Below, piece by piece: positions 44,261 to 57,308 of a DNA stretch of 64,000 nt. Position 1 is the first letter of the stretch, and every line of letters starts with the position of its first letter. Under the pieces are notes generated by a model. That model searched no databases and was not told the DNA's origin. It worked only from the letters and a program-made list of their open reading frames with translations. This DNA is from Nymphaea colorata (lineage: Eukaryota; Streptophyta; Magnoliopsida; Nymphaeales; Nymphaeaceae), in the NCBI RefSeq assembly GCF_008831285.2, contig NC_045151.1, positions 9,410,571-9,474,570 of the forward strand. The letters run 5' to 3'. A program made the position numbers and the translations under genes.

Positions 44261-47200
44261 GTCAAGCTCAATTCAGCTAAATCAGATCAAAAGTCTTTGA
44301 TTTTCAATATATCCTTACCAGTAAGTGGTTGATCTAAGCACTCTAAGCTTTACCAATAAAAATTTGAATGATAACCTGATTTTTCAAGCCCTCCTAGATT
44401 TTCCTTTATAAATATGACACTTACAACTTGGAAATTTTAGAAAAATAACTTTTAGAAGAGTTTGGGAGGAAATTTTCAATAAAATTTTAACGAAAGCCAA
44501 TCTAGAAGTAGGCCACAAGGCTGGTACAAACGGATCAAGAAAACTCATTTGAAGCTTCGGAATCGTTATTTGGGTACCGTATTCACTTCTTTGGGCTTCT
44601 ATTGTGTTGAATCGAGAGAACGGAGGACTGCATAGATTGTAAGAGATGTGAATTTGTGCCCTGTGATCTTCAACCAATTCTGTTGAACAAGAAGGCTTTG
44701 CTTTGACGTGACATGACCTTCAGCAATTCAAAGTTGTTAGTAGGACTATACACAAGCTAAATGTAAGAACGACCCCTCAAAGCTCTCAAGTCTTTTTTGG
44801 TGTTAAGTATTATACTTTACTTTGATGTGGAAACGTATCAAGTTGTTCGCGATCGTGCACTATTAGCGAGCTCACTGAGTGATGATTGACACAGTCAGTC
44901 AGTGCCCTCGATTGATTGTTCTAGAGAGAAGGACCATGGCGCCCTAAAGGCACAAGCTACAGAGCAAACCAAAAAAGCACTCGCTTCTTAGCCAATCGAC
45001 CACTTGATCTACACAAAGGGGTAAAACGATTATTTTCTTTTGAGTCATATTCTTGTACATAAACATCAGACATATGCCAAGTATACCTTAGTTTATGACT
45101 TTTTTTGGTTCCTAGAGCCTTGGCCTAAGTCAAACTCTTGATTTGAGTCTATTTCTATCCAGGATCACACTTAGGGTTAAAATAGTTATTTTCTTTTGAT
45201 CCATACTTTCACCCTGAACTTAGGATTATATGTTCCATGTATTAAGTTCAGGAAGCCAATCATCTTCAGATTTTCAGAGCTCCAGTTCGAAATCATTTTC
45301 TCATTTCAAATACAAAATAAATTATCCAGATCTTCACTCAAGGGTAAAATAGTAATTTCACTTATGACCTCTTAACCATTCTCAAGGGTAAAATAGTTAT
45401 TTCATCTTCAATAGTCGCATTTTGCACATAGATTATATGTCACATGTACCTATGTTTATAATATTTGGAGCATCAACTATAAACTTTTCACAAACATTTT
45501 TAAAGTCTTGAACTATTGTCATTCAGGTCTCACCCACAATTTTGATTCAAATCTATTATCACATCCAAGATCTAGTTTCTAGAACTTTCTCAAGATTTAG
45601 ACCTTGATATGAAACTTAATAACCTATCCAACATCCATTTTCTAAATTTTTCTCTACATTTAAACATTGATTTGAATCTTAGAACTATATCCATGGTCCA
45701 TTTTCTGGAATTCTCTCTACATTCATATCCTAATCAGGTCTCAAATCATATCTCAATTCAAAGTTCATGTGCAGATATGATAAAAATGTCATGTTTGATT
45801 TCGTTCACTACGCCAGAAGTCAATCTGAACAGTTGCTCATGAAACATGCAAAATTTAGAGCTGAGCACTTTGGTTTAGACAGAATTGAATTTGGTGCTCG
45901 TATGATTCCCGAAAGAATATTTTTTTGTTTGACATCTAATGTAATACATGGTTCGGTGTTTTCTTTCTCTCCATTTTATTTGCATCAAATTCTCACTCGA
46001 TGAAATATATCAACATGAACAATTGCTCACGAATAATTTATAACTTTGAAAAGATTAGTTTGCTTTAGATAGAATCGATTTTCATGAAGGTTTGGCTTTG
46101 GAATGAGCAAAATACGACAGACCTACAACTTTCAACATATAGTTTTTTATGCCACATGAGGGGAGCACAAATTTCAATTCCAAAACAAGTTCAGACTTGT
46201 ATTTAGATGTACTCTTCTCCCTCCTCATGCTATAAAAGGGGTACCATGCCCTCTCTTTTACACACCTTTTGTTCTCTTGCTTGTTGATTATGGCAAATTT
46301 GGGGAAAACCTAAACAAATACCATGCTTGAAAGGGAGCAAAAATACTTTAAAGAGTCTTACTAGGTTCTTGAATTTGAGCTGCCGTAGTACTCATCCAAG
46401 AATCGAATTAGACTCAAGTAGAGGTCATAGGAGCAGGCTTGGTCTAGGTCTTTATCGGTTCACGTAATTTCCTTTCCATCTCCTTGTTTTCTTTATCTTC
46501 TGTTTAGATCTTATATTTTCTAGTTTCTTTTAGTAGCATGTCGTACATTTTTCTTTTCTATTTAGCATGCTTGCTTTAGATTATTTTTGCTTTAGTACTT
46601 AGCTAGTTTAATTTCCTTTAAACATGCTTAGGTTTTAGATGTCCAATTTTCTTTCAATTAGAGTTTTAATTTTTCAGTCTGTAGATTAGGGATATGTGTC
46701 AGGTATGCCTCTCCCTCTCTCTCTCTTTCTCTCTCTCTTATTTTAGTAATTAAATTTTGATTTATAGTATGCTTTAAGGCATATGCAAACATGTAGTTCC
46801 CTTTTTTTGCGTAACAATAACATGTGTAGTAACGTCTAAATTAAATTTTAAATATGCACCTAGATATATGATTCATGTAGAAACTAAGTCTGCCTACTAT
46901 CATGCCATGTGATTGTAATCCTTAGCATGAGAACATCCAACTCAGGTTGGTCTCTATGTGAATTCACCTTTAAAAACACAGATTTTCAAATGCACATTTT
47001 CAAAACCACACCTCTTTTAAAAACTATGATTTCTAAAAACCCTAAGCTGATGCATGGTCAACATCTAAACCTAGAGATAACTTAAGTCCAAGTCTTCTAG
47101 GGACTAACTTAAACTGGCCATAGAATTCACTACGAGTAAGTCATAAACCATAGATCTATCTCTCCTTGGCCGGCTCCTATAAAATCTTTCAATGATCATT

Positions 47201-48100
47201 ACAATCTAGCATTGGGTCCACTACAACAAACCAATATTAGATCAAGCCCCAGCTGGGCTGGCACCTATTATGAAATCCTAATTACATCAAGCCTAGTTAA
47301 ACTTAGATCTAAATCAATTGAACCGCGAACAAGCATTATTGAATCTTATGTTTTGAATCTCAAGGTAAATTGGATTTAAGATCTGAACAAGATGATATTG
47401 GACCTCGGATTTTTTAACAATGCTAAAATTGAATGTGGATCCTAGCTTACAAGCATTAGATCTTGAAGCCAACTTTGGATCTCAATTTAGATGATTTGGA
47501 TCAAACTCAAGGATTTGGATTTTACATTCTGAAATTTGGATCTCAAATATCCTATTACAAACCTAAAACTATAAATCTGAATCTAAAACCTAGTCGATCC
47601 TTTAAATTCCTATAACAAGTTTGGATTAAGAAATCTAGATTCTAAATCAAAAAGATCATGAGATGAGTTTGGGTTCTCCTTTAGATATCTTTAGAGTCAT
47701 GTCTAGTAAAACCTTAAAAGTCAGATCTTGACTGTGCATAATCTAGTTGCAGGCATACGTGTTAGGCCTAGGCTCGTTTTCATGAATCAATGATGAGTAG
47801 GACATGAACAAGTCTCATTTTTTGTTTTCTCGGTCTACAAGTCCTATTTCTGATAATCCAATTAGATTTTAAAATTTGCATTATTTCAAATTCAGGACAC
47901 ATTTGCTTTTCTTAGGATTTGAACGACATTTAATTTATAAATATTAGAGCATAAAGTTTAATCCTTGGTAGATTAGCCCTGGTAAAGGTGCCATGATGAA
48001 AGGTCGGACTTCGTTGGGGCCCGCCCATCAGATCCCCCCACATAAAAAATAGCGGCAAGTACAGATAATAAATCTCCTTTATATGGTCTATATGCGAAGT
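44261..48100. other. AT-rich intergenic DNA, possible decayed LTR element
   Basis: No gene is recognised. A TATAAAAG box at about 46230-46238, followed by a pyrimidine-rich stretch and a GGGAGC..-rich segment, resembles an LTR promoter and R/U5 region, but no matching second LTR was found. Degenerate GGATCT/GATTTGGATC words occur at about 47360-47650. Confidence 0.4.
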
Positions 48101-48122
48101 GGAAAAACTTGGAATGTAGACA

Positions 48123-48456
48123 GTTATGCAAGAAAAGTTAAAGTGTATTGTGAAAGTTCAGTTTCTTTTTTTCACATGTTCGTTATAGAAGGTAAAAATA
48201 GTAACTTTTTAACTAACTTAATAGTTGACTGAACAAAAACAAACCTACTAATACTTAGACAAAGTGTTCAAACAAACCTTTGCTGAAAAGTTATGCAAGA
48301 AAAGTTCTTGTGTATTTTTATAACTGGGTTTTCTTTTTTCGCATGTTCGTTTGTAGAAGGTAAAAATAGTCTAAACGTAGCAACTTTTTAACAAACCTAA
48401 TGGTTGACTCAACAACAAACTTACTAATAGGTAGGCGTGTATTTAACAGTATTATG
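48123..48456 (+). repeat. Tandem duplication with 167-bp period
   Basis: GTTATGCAAGAAAAGTT occurs at 48123 and 48290. Later shared blocks are CACATGTTCGTT / CGCATGTTCGTT, GAAGGTAAAAATAGT and GGTTGACT. Two diverged copies are visible. Confidence 0.82.
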
Positions 48457-51400
48457 GAAAACTTAAAATGTGCTTTTGTGTTATTGTATCTAACTTGTGT
48501 TATTAAAAATTTTCCTTAAAAATATTTAAGTGGTAATAGCATAAGTCTACCATGGTTCTTCTTTTATTTCAATGAAGCTGGCTATCATGACTCTTGATCC
48601 ATTTTGACAACGCTAAATTTAGAAGGTTTTTGAACTTTATACAAGACGGACAAACATCCTTGCAAGATGACAAAACAAGTGCACGCCAAAGAAGCGGCCT
48701 CTGCACTTTTTCTGTTTGCCGTGAACACGGATAATCATGTGACCATTGCGTGTTGGATTTTAAGCTCGCTCTCTCTCTCTCTCTCTCTCCCCCTTTCTTT
48801 TCTTCCGCTTTTTATTTCAGGTTGTTTATATCTTTGTTGCCGCTCAACGTGAAAGAACAGCCCAAGACAAAACATAACCGCCATGGACGAACATGTATTT
48901 TTCATCTTCATCATCAGTTGGAAAAGTTTGGGCTCTCCTTTGGGAGGCGCATGCATCAGGTGGGTAGCGTTTACTCCCAATGATGCAAACAGAAAGACAA
49001 AGTATGATAAACTTCTCAACACAATCACGCCTTCAGTGCAAGTACTGCCTGATCCTCAAGGCGACAAGTGCGTGCATATTGAAGTCTATCTCTGCTCCTC
49101 AACAACACATGGCACCAAGTAGAACGCCCTCGTGGAAAAGCAGACGATCTTTTCCATAATTTCTGGCTACACTTCTGTGCATGTGCTGCTGGGGAACGAT
49201 TGTCAAACATGTCACAATTGCATTCTATGCCCTTCTATTGGTGTGCGATCCATTTTCATCACTGACCACCTCAAGATTAGGTTGCATAATGTATATGAAC
49301 CCTTTTTTTTCACTCTTGAAAATCAGACATATATAATAAGCTAGAAATTTTTTATGAGAAGGCAGAATTACAGATTCAAAATTCTAATAAGGGCTGAAAT
49401 ATAATTTTCAAAAATTTTCTGCAGGCTAAATGATTTTTTTTAAAAAAATTACATGTAAATTAAAAAAATTGTGGGTGAGTGGGTGGGTGGTGGGGGGCCG
49501 CCGGAGGCCCCTGTGGCCCCCCTTTGCTCTGTCCCTGTATATAATCGAATGGGTCAAGCTGTTGATCGAGTGAAGCGGCCGATTGAGCAGAGTCTTAGTA
49601 CTTGATTTGAAAAAATAGAACTAACAATATGTAACATTAATAAATAATTGTAATGAGGGAGAAATTAAGACTATTTTAGTCATATATGATAGGAAAATTC
49701 ATCTGCGATGCCCTGATATTGGCCATATATGAATAAAAATGCTTTGCCGCCGGTGTGATTAAAATCTGGCTATCTAGGATTGATCTTTTCACAAAACTGG
49801 CGGAGTTTAAGTGATGAACAAGATCGGAAATTGGTGTTTAAACTAGTGCTTCATGCTAAAAGAGTGCATTTTTTAAATTAGTTAAGAGCATAGTGCTGCT
49901 GGTTGCATGGCAATTGGAAGATTAGAATACTCTTGTGCCAGTAGCGGATCCAAAATTTGAGCGAGGGGCATTAACATGTAAACATTTTTTAATTGGAAAA
50001 AGGCACCGATATGTTAATTAATGTTTAATTACGTAGAGTTCTTGAAAAGTTGGGGGGCATATGCCCTCCTTCTCTTATACGCGGTCCTCGTTATCTTGCA
50101 TCACTTGTGTCACTACCTAGGTTAAATCGTGATTCAAAAAATTGGGATAGATTCTTAAAGATCTCCGGCCTCCAACCAACCCAATCACCGCGAGAAGAAG
50201 TCCAGTCCATCTATCGTCCCACTGCCACCGTTAGCTTTTTGTTGTTTTAGGTTTTCATGGGAGAGGAGAGATCTAGGTTTACGTTTTCTTCAAATTGAAC
50301 AATTAATGGAGGAGAGAATAATGAAGCAAGAGAGTTTGAATTACTGAAGGCCACAAGAGATTGGAGCAATGAAAAAAATTAAATAACGTGAGAAACCAGC
50401 GTAGAGAAAGCAAAAAATTTATTCGCGAATCTGGCTCGTTAGCGTTTTTTCCTAAATATAACCGCCGTTTCCGTTTTATTTATGGAAATCAGCATTTGTC
50501 GAATGGTGTAGAAACTAATCCCTGTATTTAAAAATATTGAAACTTAGCGAGGTCTCTCTTTGCAATTAGTAGCCGACTTTTACCAGATTACAAATTTCTA
50601 ATGCAGATCCATTCGATCGGCTTTGCCAAAGAAAATGAGATGTTGATTAATCAAATTTGGATGCCAACATGCCAAGCATGAATTTCAATCTAGAGTGAGA
50701 CAAAGCTGATCCAACCTAACACATGTAATGTTAGTATTAGGTCTATGCTGGTCAGATTTGGAAGTGGCTTCAAACGTTCGGGTTTAAGTCCCAACAAAAG
50801 AGTGACGCCCTCTTAGATGAGATGTGATCTGCCCAAACTTAGTAAAGCCTTGATGTAACCGGAGTCTCAACTGTTTACTTTTCCAATAGACGTCGAAGGG
50901 GATGAAGTTTAATTCAAGAAGGTGTCACGTGTTCGCTATCTTTGATTAATCTGGCCTCAACCCCAGGCTGGTTTCTCAAAAAGCAAGGACCATGTTTCAA
51001 AAGTAAGTTTGAAGCCTAATTTAATGGGCAAAAAATCCAGCTAATCAGTTTTCTAACGATTGTTTACAATAACCAACGAGGAAGACATTGTGGCTGGTCG
51101 GGAAAACAAAGCAAATGAAGTTAATCCAGTTTAAAATTTTCTAACATAAGAGTAGTTAGGGAAAACAGAAAAGTTGTGAACCAATCAAGGCTCATATTTA
51201 ATTGATCTGTTAAGGAACACGAGAAAGTAATGATGGTGTTCTTCAGCAAAGCAGGTTATATTCATGCACAGGCCCCCCATGGTACACGAAAATTTCATGC
51301 ACAGGCCTGTGATGCTGCCACATGGTCACCGAAGGTTTAGAAGATTCAACAATAGAATCGAGATCAGCAGCCAATGTTATGTAGTCAAGAATACCTTGAT

Positions 51401-51480
51401 GATGAAGGCGGAAATGATTGTGTCAGTATGTGTATGTAGGCCGGTCTGACCAATATACTCTGCTAAGTGTTTTTTTGGTC
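48457..51480. other. Intergenic DNA with a MITE-like segment
   Basis: No supported gene. A segment at about 49937-50095 begins with GTAGCGGATCC, contains GAGGGGCATT and GGGGGGCATATGCCCTCC, and resembles a decayed small transposon end pair. A GGTGGG..GGCCCC-rich patch lies at about 49475-49530. Short open frames at 48667-49122 have no recognised homology. Confidence 0.45.
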
Positions 51481-51484
51481 ACGC

Positions 51485-52160
51485 CCCTTTCGTTATCTTG
51501 TGCCCCTGTTGTTATCTCATCTCATACCTTCGTTGTTATCTCATACCATTTTTCGTTATATCAGCCACTATATGACATGTTTTATCATCTCATCATACCT
51601 TCCTTGTTATCTCATACCATTTTTCGTTATATCAGCCAATATATGACATGTTCTATCATCTCATCATACCTTCGTTGTTATCTCAAACCACTTTTCGTTA
51701 TATCAGCCACTATATGACATGTTTTATCATCTCATACCCCAGTCGTTATCTCAGACCCTATAAGACCTATTTTGTTATCTCATACTCTAGTAGTTATCTC
51801 ATATGCTACAAGACCTGTTTCCTTATTTCACATGTCATTAACTTAGATGCCATAAGACCGATGTTATAAGACTCTGTTCATTATCTCATATTCTATCGTT
51901 ATCTTAGATGCTATGAGGCGCGTTATTTGATCTCACCCTTTTCGTTATCTCACACCCCTTTTGCTACCTATCTTAGATGCTATGAAACGCGTTATTTGAT
52001 CTCACCCTTTTCGTTATCTCACACCCCTTTTGCTACCTCAGATGTTGTCTGCTGGTTCTTTGTCTTATATGCTATAGGATGCATTATTTGGTCCCACCCC
52101 TTTTGTTATTTCAAATGCTATAAGAAACACTATTTGGTTCCACTCATTTCGTTATCTCAA
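51485..52160 (+). repeat. Minisatellite built on GTTATCTCATACC
   Basis: The word GTTATCTCA with variants recurs at least a dozen times. Part of the array has an exact 71-bp period (GTTATCTC at 51535, 51606 and 51677). A later part has a 69-bp period (GCTATGA.. CGCGTTATTTGATCTCACCC at 51910 and 51979). Confidence 0.88.
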
Positions 52161-52559
52161 ACACTGTTAAGAATGTTTGTTGTGTCCAGGTTATGTTAGG
52201 GCATTAAAGTAAATATGCATATTGTACATTTTCAATCTCAAAGGTCAATATTGAAAGTTCATATATTGGTAGTAGGGTCTAGCTTTTGGTGTACGCTCGT
52301 TGTGTACATCGGTGCACAAAACTCGCTCTCATTCCTCTAAATAGTTATTTGGTGCATCAGATGAAAGACCATAATATTGAAAGCCAAGTACAGGTTTTGC
52401 TTCAAGCACACATTGAAATTTATGGAGCTCTACTTTGCCCTATGAGGGTATAGAATTAAGTTGCTTAAGAATGCATCAAGTGAACATCCAAAATTTTCAC
52501 TGCGATATTATAAATTTTTGCCACCCCATAAAAAAATCATTTTCTTAATCTCAAGCATA

Positions 52560-53590
52560 TATTGTCGTTCACCCAAGCTACAAATCCAATTCAAACCTGG
52601 ACTCAACCTTCACAGCCCATGATGTAGAATCCTATATCAAAAATTTAGTTTTTAGATCCAAGCTAGATATTAGTGTGAGACCCAAACATATTTTGAGTCC
52701 AAATCTAAGTCTTAGATTTACTTTATATCCAAAACTAGGCCAAAATCTGACTTTCACGCTTATTTCAGATCCAAACTATCAATTTCAGATCCCAATATAA
52801 CCTTTTAGATGCAAATCTAGCTTTTAGATCCATTTCAAATCCAAATAATCAATTTTACATCCAAATATAGTATCTATATCTCATTCACATCCAAATCAAA
52901 CTTATAGATCCATTTCATACCTAAACTACCAACTTTAGATCTACATATAGTTTATGGACCCCATTCAGATATAAATCTCAATTGTAGATACATTTCAGAT
53001 CCAAACAATCAACTTCATATGCAAATATAGTTTCTGGAACACTTTAACATCCAAATCTAACTTTTGGATCTAGTTTGGATCCAAACTATCAGTTTCAAAT
53101 CCAAAACTTGCTTATATTTCAATCCAGATCCGCATCTTACTTCTGGATCCACACTACCAATTTTTATTCAAATCTAGCTTTTGGATCACAACCTCATTGT
53201 CGGATTCACTTTAAATCCACACAACCAATTTCATAACCAAATTTACCTTTTGGATCCAATTCGGACAAAATCTCACTTTTGGATTTGTTTTAGGTCCACA
53301 TAGCTTCTAGATACAATTGAGATCCGAATCCTTCCTCTATATCATTTCCAAATCCAAAATATCAATTCTAGATCCAAATATAGCTTTTGGATCCAAATAT
53401 CACTTTTGGATTCATTTCAGATCTACACTATCAATTTGAGGCCTAAATCTAACTTCTAGATCCACACGAACAAAATTATCACTTTTCAGATCCATTTGAA
53501 TCTAAAGTCTCACTTTCAGATCCATCTGAATCTAAAGTCTCACTTTCAGACCCATTTGCATGCAAATTATCACATTAAGATTTTGGATCC
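52560..53590 (+). repeat. Degenerate GGATCCAAATC-type array
   Basis: Over about 1 kb, words such as CAGATCCAAACTATCAATTT, TTTTGGATCC, AAATCTAACTTTT and CATTTCAGATCC recur at intervals of about 20-30 bp and combine into longer units of about 60 bp. The array is strongly diverged and non-coding. Confidence 0.75.
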
Positions 53591-53689
53591 AAATCTCCAT
53601 TTGGATACAAATAATTATATCCGCACCTAAAATCCAAAATTCCATTTCAATCTCTTGGGCCACAAGCCTCAATTGATCCTGAAAATTAC

Positions 53690-53880
53690 CTAGCCTTGTT
53701 TGGATAAAGGGAATAAATGGAAAAGAAGGGAAAGTGAATAAGCAAAGGTGTTTGGTTGGAATGGAAGGGAGGAAGGGAATGGATGGATGCCAAAAACGCT
53801 GTTTGGATTGGGATAAAGGATGAGAAGGGAAGAGGATGAAAAAGAAAGGTAAGTGTATTTGCAATCACTCTAAAATTAAA
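53690..53880. mobile_element. Small purine-rich MITE-like segment
   Basis: Two similar stretches starting TGTTTGGAT (about 53698 and 53800) are followed by GGGAAxxGGAA-rich DNA, resembling a common class of plant miniature elements. Clear terminal inverted repeats were not established. Confidence 0.4.
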
Positions 53881-54059
53881 TAGATTTGAAAGGAAAGTGG
53901 ATGGCATTGTTGAAAAGGTCGCATTGGAGGTCAACATATGTATCCCACCCCTATCTACACAATAAGTGTATGCCAAATATGGGCCCTACTACGCTCACAT
54001 ATATTACTTCAATGACCTAACAATGCACGTCCATAATGAACATTTGTAGCTCTGTCATC

Positions 54060-54225
54060 ATTTCTTACTCTTTTTGTTATCAGATACCCATTATCTCATA
54101 CTCATGTCATTATTTCATACCCATAGCATATGAGATAATGATAGATAATATAAGATAATGAATAAGAGATAACGACAAGGGTATGTGATAAAGATAAAGG
54201 TATGAGATAACGACATGAGCGAAAC
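54060..54225 (-). repeat. GTTATCTCATACC words in inverted orientation
   Basis: GGTATGAGATAACG and related words (minus-strand copies of the 51485-52160 motif) occur several times, next to a few copies in the plus orientation at its left edge (CATTATCTCATAC). Confidence 0.82.
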
Positions 54226-54249
54226 AAAAAAAATAAAGACGCTACTTTG

Positions 54250-55370
54250 CCACTCATAGAAGTATATTGGTCAAAATAATATGCATATTATATGAACGGA
54301 CACAATCATCCGGTCTGAGTTTCTTGAATCCCAAAAGTTTATTTTTTTTTGTTTCTTTTGTTGTCCTTACAAAAAAATCTTATTTTTCTATTGACTCGTG
54401 ACTATATTGGTGCATAAAAATTCGTGCACATCCGTTGCATATATAACCGTTTCGATCTCATCTACGCTCATCACGTCCTTGCACATGCATAAAGAGATCG
54501 CATTTGTAGAAAAGTCTCCCTATGCAAAGCCGGTTCTCTTAACAAATTGTGGGACTTCTCAGCACAGCGGTGCTTTTCCTCTAACATATCATGGAACTTA
54601 TGCAACTCCTTCATCACAAGCAGGTATGGTCCCCTGGGCTCGCTCGATCTGGATCCATTGAGTCTCCATTGAGTCTGACATTTCTGTCGATGACGAAGTC
54701 TCTACTTACTGTCGGGTCAACGCTGGGTGTACTTGGCCGGCAAAATTTTAATCCGTTGGTTTATGATCACCAAGAAAGAAAGATGAAGGTCGCTGGTGTC
54801 TTTTGATAAGTACTTTGGGCCAGGAGTGGAAATCTCATTCAATCGTCGTCAACTTCTTATTTGTTTATTTATAGATTTATGAATTGTGGTTCGTCAATGG
54901 GTGGGCATGGGCTTCTGCTTCCGCATGCCTTCCATTACTCGGTTTGTGCCAGCTGAAGTTTTGCTGTGCGCTCATTTATGTGTTCAGCTCGCATTTATTT
55001 TTCCTCCCAATAATTGTATCTTTGAATTCCCAAAAAGGAAAAGAAGACTAAGATCTTTTCTTGAAGACACTATTGTATCGTAGATAATATAAGAATAATA
55101 AATAATGTAATTTCATTATTTTTATGCTAAAAATTAATACTGGCCACTGAACATTTAGATGCTAGTTAGATAAAATGTGTAATGAACAAGCTCAACCCTA
55201 ATTTTTTTTAATAGATAAATAGTTGACAGAAAAACATGGACAAAAAGATAATAAGGCAGAGACATTTTGCCTCATCACCCTTTTCTTTTTGTTTTTCGCT
55301 CCATTATTGATATATGCAAAAAAATCAAGGACTGATTTTGTTTCTCATCTATTTATAATGTAAATGTCTA
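54250..55370. other. Intergenic DNA, possible coding relic
   Basis: No gene is supported. Two short open frames at 54398-54806 look faintly protein-like but have no recognised domain. Confidence 0.4.
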
Positions 55371-55379
55371 GCGCCTACC

Positions 55380-55400
55380 ATATATATATATATATATATA

Positions 55401-55434
<34 letters not shown>
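55380..55434. repeat. (TA)n(GA)n microsatellite
   Basis: A TA run passes into a GA run. Confidence 0.95.
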
Positions 55435-55437
<3 letters not shown>

Positions 55438-55574
55438 TAGACCTACCACTTGGTCAATGTTTAGACAATTGGTTGGATCCCGATGTATCTAACAATAACA
55501 AAGCCAGATATTACGTTTGAAGTTCCCTCTCTCAATCAACATGCAAAAACCAAGTACTGTTCATCTCAAGTAGG

Positions 55575-56135
55575 CTCTCAGAGTGCTACGCTACCTCAAA
55601 ATCATCCTTGGACAAGGTCTTCTATTTTCATCAAGTGATGATCTTCAGTTGACTGCTTACTGCAATGCTGATTGGGCAGCATGCAAAGACACCCGTCAAC
55701 AATTGATCACGAGCTATTATGTTTTCTTGCGGTAAAACCTGATTTTGTGGACAAAAAAAAAAAAGGAAACACGCAATCTCTAAACCTTTGGCTGAGGTGG
55801 AATACAGGTCATTAGCTAATACATGTTGTGAAATTTTATGGTTGAAATACTTGCTATTAGATTTGAGAGTCAGGCTTCCATCACCTGGGCAGAATATGTG
55901 AGACAATAAGTCAGACATACAAGTGGGTGCTAATCCAGTGCAACATGAAAAGACTAAACATGTTGAACTGGATTGTCATCTAGTCCAAGATTTGGTGAAC
56001 AACAAAACTGTGGCTACCAAGCACCTCTCTTCCAATCTTGAAGTGATAAACCTCTTCAACAAAGCACTTTCAAAGGACAAATTTGTGTTTTTCAAATCCA
56101 AACTATGCATAAGTGACCTCCATGCACCAGTTTGA
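55575..56135 (+). pseudogene. Ty1/copia RNase H relic
   Basis: Frames on the + strand encode VLRYLKIILGQGLLF, AYCNADWAACKDTR, a decayed SAEAEYR block and, at 55923-56135, HEKTKHVELDCHLVQDLV, TVATKHLSSN and FVFFKSKLCISDLHAPV. This is the C-terminal copia RNase H and pol end. Stops and frame changes are frequent. RT and the rest of pol are absent upstream. Confidence 0.9.
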
Positions 56136-56474
56136 AGGGGAGCGTTCAAATTTATGTAGGTGGTTGCATGTAAATACGCGAATTGGTCATGGTTATATCT
56201 AATTCTGATATGTGGCCGGTACGTATCTGGAGCATATCAGTACATTTCGAGCTGGTTATGTGAATTACATGAGAAGAAGCTTCCAAAAATGAGAGGAGAT
56301 GTCTTGGAGACCATGCCGCTAACTTATTTGTTTCTATCTTTAATTTTCTTCATAATTACTTTTTCATTGTAATAGAATGTAATATAATGGGTTTGCGGTC
56401 AAAGAATGAATTGATGCAATCAATACCTTCTCTTCCTAACGTGCGCTTGTTCCTCTATTTCACTTGTTACAACA
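56136..56474 (+). repeat. Likely 3' LTR of the copia relic
   Basis: A polypurine tract TTTGAAGGGGAGC lies at about 56131-56143, directly after the pol end. The following 330 bp end in TTACAACA at about 56474, as copia LTRs often do. No partner LTR is seen. Confidence 0.6.
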
Positions 56475-57243
56475 CCTCGGTTTTCATTTTCTGTTTACCG
56501 CTCCTTTATTACACTTTTCTCTTTTCTATTTAAGGTTTACGTGTTGAAAACATGATGGCTCCACCTTGACTTGAAGAGTGAAGTGTAGACCATAAGGCCA
56601 CGTTTGATTGCCTTAGATCCAAGGGGATGCCCACACATTTGAAAACTGCAGATCTCTTGTCTATCCCCTAATCTTGGATCTGCAGATTTTCGATGTAAAA
56701 CACATTTAAAAAAACCCTTGATTTAAAATCCACTACAGTAGATATCTCTTCGCGTGACCATAGATCAGCCTGAAGGCCGAGGCTTTCAAATATCATCTTA
56801 ATACACCAAGTAATCTCGTCTGCACCGAATTGGAAGTTCGGAGTAACATGTCACAAGCTGAGTTGAGTATCAGCTGGGCCATGGATGAAGAATTAGAAAA
56901 GCCATAAACACAAACCCCCCACAATTTCTTTTATTTACATATTAATTCTTACATAAAGTTGTAAACTCCATATATTTGGACTATTTTAGCCTTAGACAAA
57001 GGAAGCGTACAAAGAACAAGACTAGAACTATTTTGCCGTTTTTTGTAATCCTTACTTCCCTTTCTCGTGTCTCCTAATTCGTTATTCAAGTCATGTATAG
57101 AGGTTATACATGCATATTACGGATTGTACCTTTGGATTAATGCAAACTGAAGATACAGGACATCCTGAGGTCGAAGGCCACGTGAAGGGCTAAAAACTGA
57201 GAGGGCAACAAACAGTCAAAACAATTCTGGTTTTGCTTTGCGC
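56475..57243. other. Upstream region of the GH31 gene
   Basis: Non-coding DNA. No transposon is recognised. It probably contains the promoter of the downstream gene. Confidence 0.6.
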
Positions 57244-57250
57244 TATAAAT
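57244..57250 (+). promoter_or_regulatory. TATA box of the GH31 gene
   Basis: TATAAAT lies 59 bp before the start codon. This would place transcription start at about 57275-57285, giving a short leader of about 25-35 bases. Confidence 0.6.
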
Positions 57251-57308
57251 TGGAGTGCTCACCGCCGTTACGTCCCCTCCCCTCGCCGGGCAGCGAGAGA
57301 GGAGAGAG

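Noticed and set aside
46220-46740. TATA box and leader of an independent gene
   Set aside because: No open frame follows. The layout fits a decayed LTR promoter better, but the LTR could not be paired.
48883-49122. Small open frame with a mixed-composition protein
   Set aside because: No homologue is recognised, there are no splice or promoter signals, and a CT microsatellite lies immediately upstream.
51485-52160. Regular repeats that might suggest a CRISPR array
   Set aside because: The repeats are 69-71 bp tandem units with degenerate boundaries, without unique spacers, in a plant genome. This is a minisatellite.
54398-54806. Two overlapping short frames that look slightly like a secreted or protease-type C-terminus
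   Set aside because: The resemblance is a few residues only; there is no catalytic motif, start context or conserved frame.
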